From: Candidatus Poseidoniaceae archaeon
Lineage (GTDB): Archaea; Thermoplasmatota; Poseidoniia; Poseidoniales; Poseidoniaceae
Reading direction: 5' to 3'
DNA: 15,721 nt
Assembly: GCA_022452125.1 (NCBI GenBank)
Contig: JAKURJ010000027.1
Span: 1-15,721 of the forward strand
The translations under genes were made by a program, and so were the position numbers. The notes under the pieces were generated by a model. It saw only the letters and a list, made by a program, of their open reading frames with translations, searched no databases and was not told where the DNA came from. Below are positions 8,080 through 14,937 of this stretch, in pieces (position 1 is the stretch's first letter; every line of letters starts with the position of its first letter).

Positions 8080-9228
8080 TCACAAATCCTTTGTGATTTC
8101 ACGACCGATGATCATTCTTTGTACCTGGCTGCTTCCTTCATAGATTTGCATCACCTTAGCACCACGCATCAGCCTAGCTACTGGGTATTCTTCTGAATAA
8201 CCATACCCACCATAAACTTGTACTGCATCAGTGGTTACTTCCATTGCCATGTCTGATGAGAATCTCTTAGCATGTGCAGCAGATTCTGTGTTTCGGATGC
8301 CTGCATCTCCTTCTGCAGCAGATTTCCAAGTCAGCATTCTGGATGCCTCGATTTTAGTTTTCATATCTGCAAGCATGAATTGAATTGCTTGATGGCGATG
8401 AAGTGGCTTGCCGAATGTTTGTCTTTCACTAGAGTATTGTAATGCGTGCTCGTAAGCAGCCCTAGCAAGGCCTGTAGCGTGTGCAGCAATGTTTGGACGA
8501 GACATGTCGAATGCCTTCATCGCATTCATCCATCCGCCTGATTCCGATTCACCGACCAGATTTGCCGCAGGAACTCTCATGTCGTCAAATGAAATTGACC
8601 TAGTATCAGAACACCTTTGCCCCATGTTGTTCTCTTTCTTTCCAAGAGATAAGCCAGGAGTGTCTGCATCTACGATAAATCCAGACATTCCCTTGTAGCC
8701 TGCATCTGGGTCTGTCTTTGCCAAAACGAAGAACCAATCTGCCTTGCCAGCTCCTGTAATCCACATTTTGGAACCGTTAATGACGTAGTCATCTCCGTCT
8801 TTGATTGCCAATGTTTGACATGCTGCTACGTCTGAACCTGCTCCAGGCTCTGTGACTGCATAGGACGCTAAAGCTCCTTCTTCGGCAACCATGCGTAGAT
8901 ACTTGTCCTTCTGTTCATGAGTCGCTCCGGTAATAACTGGAGCACAGGCTAGACTTGTTGCATATGCTGCTGTTGCAAATCCAGGGTCTCCCCACGCCAA
9001 CTCTTCATTCACCAGCACTTCTTCCATTATGCCTAAACCGGGTCCACCGTATTCTTCTGAAATGTGCAAATTTAGAATTCCCATTTCGTGTGCAGCATTT
9101 ATTGCATCCTTTGGGTACTCTGAATTAAGGTCCCAATGTTCTGCATTTGGGCGGATTTCATCAACTGCAAATTCATGAGCGAGTTCACGCAACATCTCTT
9201 GCATTTCATCGAGTTGGAAGTCGACCAT
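8080..9228 (-). CDS. Acyl-CoA dehydrogenase, medium-chain (MCAD-like) type
   Basis: FAD-dependent enzyme that introduces the trans-2 double bond into acyl-CoA, the first step of beta-oxidation, passing electrons to electron-transfer flavoprotein. All 382 residues align by eye with the family: N-terminal helical domain (about 1-118); the flavin-contacting segment YAVTEPGAGSDV (about 123-133); the WITGAGKADWF strand region (156-166); FDMSRP (240-245), which matches the FDxTRP of medium-chain enzymes; QTFGKPLHRHQAIQFMLADM (270-289); and the catalytic base Glu364 in IYEGSSQVQR. The position of this Glu is the one used by MCAD and short-chain enzymes, not that of isovaleryl-CoA dehydrogenase. It lies 40 bp after the exchanger gene and just before the MocA-like gene, so one transcript is likely. 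Chain-length preference cannot be fixed from sequence alone. Confidence 0.94.
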   Translation of the reverse strand: MVDFQLDEMQEMLRELAHEFAVDEIRPNAEHWDLNSEYPKDAINAAHEMGILNLHISEEYGGPGLGIMEEVLVNEELAWGDPGFATAAYATSLACAPVITGATHEQKDKYLRMVAEEGALASYAVTEPGAGSDVAACQTLAIKDGDDYVINGSKMWITGAGKADWFFVLAKTDPDAGYKGMSGFIVDADTPGLSLGKKENNMGQRCSDTRSISFDDMRVPAANLVGESESGGWMNAMKAFDMSRPNIAAHATGLARAAYEHALQYSSERQTFGKPLHRHQAIQFMLADMKTKIEASRMLTWKSAAEGDAGIRNTESAAHAKRFSSDMAMEVTTDAVQVYGGYGYSEEYPVARLMRGAKVMQIYEGSSQVQRMIIGREITKDL

Positions 9229-9268
9229 GCTATGCCCACAAGGCCATTCAGCATAAGCAGTACTGTTA

Positions 9269-10396
9269 TCAAATCACAAGATACCCTTGCCTTTGCATTT
9301 CAAGAGCCAAGATGAATAGAAGATAGAATGTGATGAGTATTCCTCCTTCTAAGCGACTGAATTTGAATCCAGTCCACATCATCCCCAGACAAATAGAGAC
9401 ACCGATTATTGTTGCTGGAATAATCAGATACATGGTTAGGTCGTATGAAGCAGATGTTAGGGAGATCGGAGAAACCAATGCTGCAATCCCTATGGACAGC
9501 AGAGGGTCGGTAATATTGGAGCCGATCAGAGTTCCAATAGCGACGCCTTGGCTCTTTCTTACAGCAACCATTGCGACAGTTAACTCAGGTAGGGAGGTAC
9601 CTAATCCTGACATTGTAGAACCGACAATAGCGTGTGGAACATTGAGTTGGTATGCAATCTCGCAAGCATATTTTACCAGTTGATTTGCAGAATATACGGC
9701 CAGAGTCAAACCAACCACCACCATAACGGTGTAGGCGGTTCCAGTCCAAGTAAAATCAGCTCGTTTGATATTTTCAACCACTTGCTGTTCATCCTCACGA
9801 ATCTTTGCAGTGTCACTAAGCAGCCAAGTGATGTAAAGACCGTAAATAAGTACGAGAATCCCTCCCTCGATTCTCGAAAGACCGCCGCCTTCCCATAGTA
9901 AGGCCGTTAGCAAAACTACGGACATCAGCATCAGCAAACCATCTCTCCTCAACCACGCTGGCCTAATTTCCAACGGCTTGAATGCGACTACAATTCCCAA
10001 AACCAGAGTAATCTGAACTAAGACTGAACCGTAGATATTCCCTACTGCTAAGTCCATTAGTGCCGGGTCGTTTCCAGAAGTTGCCGAAGCGGTTGCGGTA
10101 ACCAAAATTTCTGGGAGAGATGTACCAATACTGACGATGGTTAAACCTATGACTACTTCTGCCATTCCTGCCCTTCTAGCAAGGCCTTTTGCTCCTTCAA
10201 CAAAGAAATCTGCTGAAGTTATTAGAAGTGCCAGAGCGATAATAATCAAGACGATTAGGATACCAATGTTGGTCCAATCATTCTTGGCGGTTATTGTACC
10301 CAAAATTGCTAGTGTGACAAAAAGAGCGAACGAGATTAGGAGGGCGTTCCATTGAAGCAAAGCGGCAATACCTTGCTTCTCAACCTCCTCCGCCAT
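9269..10396 (-). CDS. CaCA-family sodium/calcium (cation/Ca2+) exchanger
   Basis: Integral membrane antiporter that exports Ca2+ or a related cation in exchange for Na+ or H+. Both alpha repeats are present: the first contains SIGTSLPE (Glu96) followed by GNIYGSVLVQ; the second contains GLGTSLPE (Glu271) followed by IGSNITD (Asp297). These glutamates are the central ion ligands in NCX_Mj. About 11 membrane segments are visible, including one extra hydrophobic segment (about 17-36) before the usual first helix. Repeat 1 has Gln128 where NCX_Mj has the ion-coordinating Asn, and Val125 where GSN is usual, so ion selectivity may differ. I chose the ATG at 10396 (375 residues). The open frame reaches 10645, but that extension is basic, non-membrane sequence lying across the divergent promoter and the aquaporin start. 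No clear ribosome-binding site precedes it. Confidence 0.92.
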   Translation of the reverse strand: MAEEVEKQGIAALLQWNALLISFALFVTLAILGTITAKNDWTNIGILIVLIIIALALLITSADFFVEGAKGLARRAGMAEVVIGLTIVSIGTSLPEILVTATASATSGNDPALMDLAVGNIYGSVLVQITLVLGIVVAFKPLEIRPAWLRRDGLLMLMSVVLLTALLWEGGGLSRIEGGILVLIYGLYITWLLSDTAKIREDEQQVVENIKRADFTWTGTAYTVMVVVGLTLAVYSANQLVKYACEIAYQLNVPHAIVGSTMSGLGTSLPELTVAMVAVRKSQGVAIGTLIGSNITDPLLSIGIAALVSPISLTSASYDLTMYLIIPATIIGVSICLGMMWTGFKFSRLEGGILITFYLLFILALEMQRQGYLVI

Positions 10397-10430
10397 GATT
10401 GTGTGACGAAAAACTCCTCTTTCATGGTTG

Positions 10431-10444
10431 CGAAATATATAGAG
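10431..10444. promoter_or_regulatory. Shared TATA element between divergent exchanger and aquaporin genes
   Basis: TATATA at 10436-10441 is the only TATA-like sequence in the 82-bp gap. It lies 37 bases before the aquaporin ATG and 39 bases before the exchanger ATG, so it fits an archaeal TATA box with a short leader in either direction. On the plus strand it is preceded by the purine-rich GCGAAA, which resembles a TFB-recognition element (BRE); on the minus strand the flank is pyrimidine-rich TTCTC. This predicts stronger transcription toward the aquaporin. Transcription starts are inferred, not observed. Confidence 0.55.
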
Positions 10445-10470
10445 AAAACTCATCAATCTCTTCAATCGTA

Positions 10471-10474
10471 GAGG
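10471..10474 (+). promoter_or_regulatory. Possible ribosome-binding site for aquaporin
   Basis: GAGG sits 4 bases before the ATG at 10479 and would fall inside the short leader predicted from the TATA box. Confidence 0.35.
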
Positions 10475-10478
10475 CGCT

Positions 10479-11078
10479 ATGTGGAACCGATATGTCGCTG
10501 AATTTAGCGGCACTTTTCTGATGGTTCTTTTGGGCTGTGGCTCAATTGCTCTTGGATGGAGCGCACTGGCGGTCAGTATTACCTTTGGATTTGCTGTTTT
10601 TACTGCAATTATGATCTTCCAACCTATCTCTGGAGCGCACATCAACCCTGCCGTTTCGATAGCTTTCGCAGCAAATGGAAACCTGGAGAGAGAAGCCCTT
10701 CCGGGCTACATTATCGCTCAATGCCTTGGCGGTTGGGTTGCTGCATTAATCGTGCTGGCAGGCCAAACAACACCTAGCGTTTCAACAAGCCAAGCATGGG
10801 GGATAGAAATCGCAATTACATTACTTCTGATGTATTCCATTCATGTCCTAGTTAGAAGAAAAGTCAATCTTTTCTTCCTTGCTTTAGGTGTAGGTTCGAT
10901 GGTCGGAGTTTTGGCGTTCTTGTGTGGAGGTTTCACCGGGGCAAGTATGAATCCGGCTAGAACTTTAGGTCCAAATATTGTGAATGGAGAAGGGAATCTA
11001 ATTCTATATATCGTGGCACCAGTAATAGGAGCGGTGTTGGCTAACTTCATCCCTGAGCCACTTGACGAAGAGCTTTGA
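10479..11078 (+). CDS. Aquaporin / MIP-family channel, short form
   Basis: Passive membrane channel for water or small uncharged solutes. Six hydrophobic segments and both pore half-helices with NPA boxes are present: GAHINPAVS (NPA 56-58) and GASMNPARTLGP (NPA 158-160), the second followed by the conserved filter residue Arg161. At 199 residues it is shorter than typical family members (about 230-280), with trimmed loops and termini rather than missing helices. By spacing from the NPA boxes, the other filter positions would be Phe36, Ala146 and Ala155. Phe and Arg are as in AqpZ, but the His and Thr of AqpZ are absent, and it also lacks the Trp/Gly/Phe set of GlpF. The substrate is therefore uncertain. 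It is divergent from the exchanger and its 3' end overlaps the E1 gene on the opposite strand by 32 bp. Confidence 0.93.
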   Translation: MWNRYVAEFSGTFLMVLLGCGSIALGWSALAVSITFGFAVFTAIMIFQPISGAHINPAVSIAFAANGNLEREALPGYIIAQCLGGWVAALIVLAGQTTPSVSTSQAWGIEIAITLLLMYSIHVLVRRKVNLFFLALGVGSMVGVLAFLCGGFTGASMNPARTLGPNIVNGEGNLILYIVAPVIGAVLANFIPEPLDEEL

Positions 11079-13629
11079 CAACATGCTCTAATCCAGGAAC
11101 AGTATGGTTTTCTAATGGCGGTGCGAAAGGAACCGGGGTGTCTAAAGCACCGATTACAAGAGGCGCAGATTCCAAGGCATAGAATGCTTCTTCCATAATT
11201 CTAGATTGCATTGAATGTCCGATTCCACCAAACCATTGGCCTTCCTGCAGAACGACCAACCTTCCCGTTCGTGTAACACTTGATACACATGTTTCAGCAT
11301 CAAACGGAATCAAGGTTCTAACGTCAATAATCTCGACTTCAATATCTTCCTCTGAGAGAATATCTGCTGCCTGTTTAGCGATGTGGAGCATTGCCCCCCA
11401 TGTTACAAGGGTAACATCTCTGCCTCCTCTGACTACTCCTGCTTTGCCAATCTTCAGTCGGTTCCCAGATTCAATTGCGTCTTTGACTGGTTGAGTATCC
11501 ACATTTTGATTGATATTCTGCCCCCAGCCAGTTAGCCCTCCTCGAAGACCATACAATCCGATATGTTCCAAGAATAATACAGGGTCGTCCAATTCTGCAG
11601 CCTCTCTAAGTAAATCATAAGCATCTTGAGGAGTACCTGGAGCAACAACAACCAAACCCGGGTCATTTGCATACCATGATTCGATCATATTTGCATGGAA
11701 TGGCCCGCTGCGAGTCCTTGCTCCTAGAGGAACTCTAACTGTGAGTGGGACATTCGCACCCCATCTCCATCGCAGCATTGCGGCGTTATTGAGTAGTGCA
11801 TTGTGCGCTAAAGCAGCGAAACCGCCAAACTGAATCTCAGCCATTGGCCTCATTCCGGATAGCGCTGCGCCTGTAGCGGAGTGAATGATTACCGCCTCAC
11901 ACAGAGGCATATCGAGCAACTTATCTTGGTGGCCGTTCGCTTTGAGTGGGATGTTCATTCCAAATGCTCCAGCTACCTCCATATCTTCACCCATGAAAAT
12001 AGTAGAGTCACCATATTGCTCAGCAATATCACACATCGCTTGCTGAATCGCTCTAGAGTAGGTCCATCCTCCACTTTCAGCATAATTAAGTAAGTATTCG
12101 CCTACTTCAAGTACAGGTTCATGTTTTTTATGGATTGAAGAACCTGATAAACGATTTAGATGATCTTCGTGGGTATCAGCATCATGCAAGGAAGTGACAC
12201 CCTTAGTTACGGTCTTTGGATCTGCCCAATCCATAGATTCTACATGCTCTCTGGCGGCATCGAGTAAATCGCTTTCTTCCGTTTCCATTTCTGCTAATTC
12301 ATCTTCGGAAATACCCAAGGAAATTAGTAAATCTCTGTGAGTTGGAATTGGGTCTTTGGCTTCCCAGTAAGACAGTAAGTCACGGTCAACATAACCAGGA
12401 GGTGTTCCTGAGGGCGCTCCAAGATACAGGTCATCATGGTGATGTGCATGGCCGCAACCACGCATAGTCTCCACATGAATGAGGGTGGGGCCTCCTCCTG
12501 ACATTGAGAACTCTCTAGCACAAGCCACTGATGAGTGCCAAGCTGCGGGGTCTGACCCATCAATTGTCCATGATGGCATACCCATTGCAACCGCTTTATC
12601 AGCCCACAATTCAACGTTGGATTGATTCACCGGAGGAGTATCAAGAGCAATCTGATTATTTTGTAGAATGTAGGATATTGGCAAGCCTCTGGTTGCAGCA
12701 AGATTCAGCGCCTCCCACCATTCTCCCGAGGAAGAGGAGCCTTCCCCAATACATGCCACGTGGAAACGTTGCTCGTTCCTTTTCCATGATGACAATGCCA
12801 TTCCAGTCATTGTTACACTAGCGATGGGTAGTGGCGCCGTAGGTGGAAGTACACCACGATGGAAACATCCTACGTGCAAATCTCTTCCACCAGCTCCTTC
12901 GATCCCGCCGTTCATTACAGAGTCGACCTTACCCATCTGTGCAGTCATTAGGTCGGCAGGAGTATCTCCCATAGCCATACAGAGACCAATATCACGAATC
13001 ATTGGTGCGACATAATCTCCGTGGTAAGGTGAACCGGGAGGGTTCTCTGTGTCCCTCTCCAATGCGGTAGCGACTGCAACACAGGCTTCTTGCCAGGTTG
13101 AACGGAAACCTTTGCCACCAAATTTACCTCCATCAGGTGTATCCATTCCAACAGTGAAAATCTCCTTTAGATGAGTGTCAAGGTTTCGAGTTCTAGTCAT
13201 CATCCTTTGCCATTCCATACGCAGTTCATTGCCCACCGACATGTAGTGGGCTAACCTGCGTAAACAGAGAGTAATGTCAATCAGAAATCGGTCCCCTCTG
13301 CGTTCTAAATGTTCTTCAGAGATTCTGCGTGGAATTATTTCGCCGTCTGTTAATCCCTTAACTTTAGTTCGACCGGAAAGCCCCTGTCCTAATGCGTCAA
13401 TGAATCGATTGGAGAATTCATGCCACTGTTCACCATCGAATGATTGCTCGTCTCTGTGGACGAAATCCCAGACTGCTGCGATCAATTGTAGATGGCCATC
13501 ATGCCTTTCTGCAGCAAATCGCAGCAACTCGCTCTTTGCAGCATCTGCGGGTAATGAATTGACAAAATGGAGTGGCGAATCAGGCCTCCAATTTTTACCA
13601 CGAATCGGCGGCATCTGTCCCTGAGTCAT
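11047..13629 (-). CDS. 2-Oxoacid dehydrogenase E1 component, fused alpha and beta subunits
   Basis: Thiamine-diphosphate-dependent E1 that decarboxylates pyruvate or a branched-chain 2-oxoacid and transfers the acyl group to a lipoyl E2. Of 860 residues, about 138-420 are E1-alpha-like and about 520-860 are E1-beta-like, joined by a roughly 100-residue polar linker. The cofactor motif runs from GEG (295-297) through SGEWWEALNLAATRGLP to QNN (323-325). The beta half shows MGED (546-549), PLCEAV with the activating Glu578, EIQFGG and DVRTLIPFD. Residues 1 to about 135 form an extension not typical of E1-alpha and unrecognised. The motif has Glu296 where nearly all family members have the Mg2+-binding Asp. 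Fused E1 proteins are known, notably from Bacteroidetes, but are usually shorter. No E2 or E3 gene is in the window. It follows the MFS gene by 51 bp. Substrate (pyruvate versus branched-chain 2-oxoacids) cannot be assigned. Confidence 0.9.
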   Translation of the reverse strand: MTQGQMPPIRGKNWRPDSPLHFVNSLPADAAKSELLRFAAERHDGHLQLIAAVWDFVHRDEQSFDGEQWHEFSNRFIDALGQGLSGRTKVKGLTDGEIIPRRISEEHLERRGDRFLIDITLCLRRLAHYMSVGNELRMEWQRMMTRTRNLDTHLKEIFTVGMDTPDGGKFGGKGFRSTWQEACVAVATALERDTENPPGSPYHGDYVAPMIRDIGLCMAMGDTPADLMTAQMGKVDSVMNGGIEGAGGRDLHVGCFHRGVLPPTAPLPIASVTMTGMALSSWKRNEQRFHVACIGEGSSSSGEWWEALNLAATRGLPISYILQNNQIALDTPPVNQSNVELWADKAVAMGMPSWTIDGSDPAAWHSSVACAREFSMSGGGPTLIHVETMRGCGHAHHHDDLYLGAPSGTPPGYVDRDLLSYWEAKDPIPTHRDLLISLGISEDELAEMETEESDLLDAAREHVESMDWADPKTVTKGVTSLHDADTHEDHLNRLSGSSIHKKHEPVLEVGEYLLNYAESGGWTYSRAIQQAMCDIAEQYGDSTIFMGEDMEVAGAFGMNIPLKANGHQDKLLDMPLCEAVIIHSATGAALSGMRPMAEIQFGGFAALAHNALLNNAAMLRWRWGANVPLTVRVPLGARTRSGPFHANMIESWYANDPGLVVVAPGTPQDAYDLLREAAELDDPVLFLEHIGLYGLRGGLTGWGQNINQNVDTQPVKDAIESGNRLKIGKAGVVRGGRDVTLVTWGAMLHIAKQAADILSEEDIEVEIIDVRTLIPFDAETCVSSVTRTGRLVVLQEGQWFGGIGHSMQSRIMEEAFYALESAPLVIGALDTPVPFAPPLENHTVPGLEHVVKALRQVAQG

Positions 13630-13680
13630 GGTTCATCCCATCGCTCCGAGCAGGATGCTTCTTATCAGCCATGCCATTGA

Positions 13681-14937
13681 CTATTGTTCTAATTCATGAC
13701 GTTTAGACATTTCAGAATCGTAACATTCTGCTAACAATTCACGGTTACTGAGAGTTATCAACAGTCCACAGAGCATAGGAATAGCCAAGATTCCGAGGGT
13801 GATTCCCCATGAACCTGTATAATCGTAGACTGGGCCAATAACCATCGGACCAATAATCGTTCCAGCAGCCCATGCTGTTCCAAATGCGCCAAATGCTAAT
13901 CCTGCTCCACCTTTACCGTATACCTGAGAAGTGGCAGTATCAATCATCGGCAACATAGGAACCTGAGCTGCAGAAATTGCAAACTGGAAAATTCCAAGAA
14001 TCACAATGATGCAATATGCTGCAAGAACAGCGTCACTGATTGAATAAGCCACATATCCAGCAGCAAGCATTGCAATAGTCACAATGTACCAACCGAATAC
14101 CATGTAGCGAACTGGTCCGTTACGGTCAACTAGTGCGCCCCAAATCCATCCGCCCATTCCCTGTGCGACAACCATTACCAACAATACTGCGCCAATCCAT
14201 GCTGCATTCAAACCGAGATTTTCTTCCAAGAATAACGGGACTCCTGCTTCTAGTGCACCTGTTGCTAAGGTCGTCATCGTTACGAGTAATCCGATTCGGA
14301 ATAAGACAGGATTTTGAATAAACACTTTCAGAGGAACGGAACCTTGAGCAGGCTCGCCACCCATGCCGAGTTCCTTCGTTGTAACATATACCAGAGGGAT
14401 TATCGTCGCAGTAATAGCTGCTAATCCAATGAATGCATATTCTGGACCAAGAGTGTATGCTACTCCTCCGATAACCGGACCAAGAAGACCTCCTATAGTT
14501 GCCATAGCGATTAATTTACCAGAGATTTCTCCAAATTTCATTGGCCATATATCGCTAGCCGCTGCGAATCCTGCTGTTAGGATTGCAGCACCGGATGCAC
14601 CGTGAATCAACCTTGCAATTGCTAGAATGATGAAGCCATCCACAAAGGTAATCTCCATCGCTACAAGATACAATAGAGATGCTATTGTAAGACTGAATAG
14701 CGAAAATAAAATCGTCCTACCTGCTCCCAGTCTATCGGTAATCCTACCAGTCTTTGGACCTAAAATGAACAAAGGAACTGCCCACAAAGAGACCAGAGCG
14801 GTGGCTTCTGTATTGGAGAGAGCAAATTCCTGTTTCCATGAAGGAAGAATCGGGACGATGAAGGCATATCCTAGGAAATCTACCAGGAATGCTGCTGATA
14901 GAGCCCAAAACGCCCAACGTTTCTGTGAATCATTCAT
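13681..14937 (-). CDS. Major facilitator superfamily transporter (DHA1-like antiporter)
   Basis: A 418-residue secondary transporter with about 12 membrane segments. Segment 1 holds FLVDFLGYAFIVPILP, with an acidic residue (Asp20) as in DHA1 and vesicular amine transporters. The loop between segments 2 and 3 has the MFS motif A form GPKTGRITDRLGAGR (60-74), and segment 5 has a motif-C-like GGLLGPVIGG (149-158), a pattern typical of proton-coupled exporters. Residues 182-208 form the central cytosolic loop. Drug or metabolite export is therefore the best guess; the substrate is unknown. Its ATG overlaps the stop of the upstream receiver-domain gene as ATGA (14937-14934), indicating coupled translation, and the E1 fusion follows 51 bp downstream, so the three genes look like one operon. 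Confidence 0.9.
   Translation of the reverse strand: MNDSQKRWAFWALSAAFLVDFLGYAFIVPILPSWKQEFALSNTEATALVSLWAVPLFILGPKTGRITDRLGAGRTILFSLFSLTIASLLYLVAMEITFVDGFIILAIARLIHGASGAAILTAGFAAASDIWPMKFGEISGKLIAMATIGGLLGPVIGGVAYTLGPEYAFIGLAAITATIIPLVYVTTKELGMGGEPAQGSVPLKVFIQNPVLFRIGLLVTMTTLATGALEAGVPLFLEENLGLNAAWIGAVLLVMVVAQGMGGWIWGALVDRNGPVRYMVFGWYIVTIAMLAAGYVAYSISDAVLAAYCIIVILGIFQFAISAAQVPMLPMIDTATSQVYGKGGAGLAFGAFGTAWAAGTIIGPMVIGPVYDYTGSWGITLGILAIPMLCGLLITLSNRELLAECYDSEMSKRHELEQ

Noticed and set aside
8076..8102. Start of the MocA-like gene at 8102
   Set aside because: It would overlap the acyl-CoA dehydrogenase end and add nine residues absent from the family. The ATG at 8075 puts the LAAG motif at the usual distance from the N terminus.
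7261..8196. Long plus-strand open frame (311 codons) opposite the xdhC/mocA/acyl-CoA dehydrogenase genes
   Set aside because: It is antisense to genes with strong family motifs, its translation has no recognisable domain and it crosses three gene boundaries.
10397..10645. N-terminal extension of the calcium exchanger to an ATG at 10645
   Set aside because: The extra 83 residues are not membrane-like and would run across the TATA element and the divergent aquaporin start. The ATG at 10396 gives a normal exchanger length.
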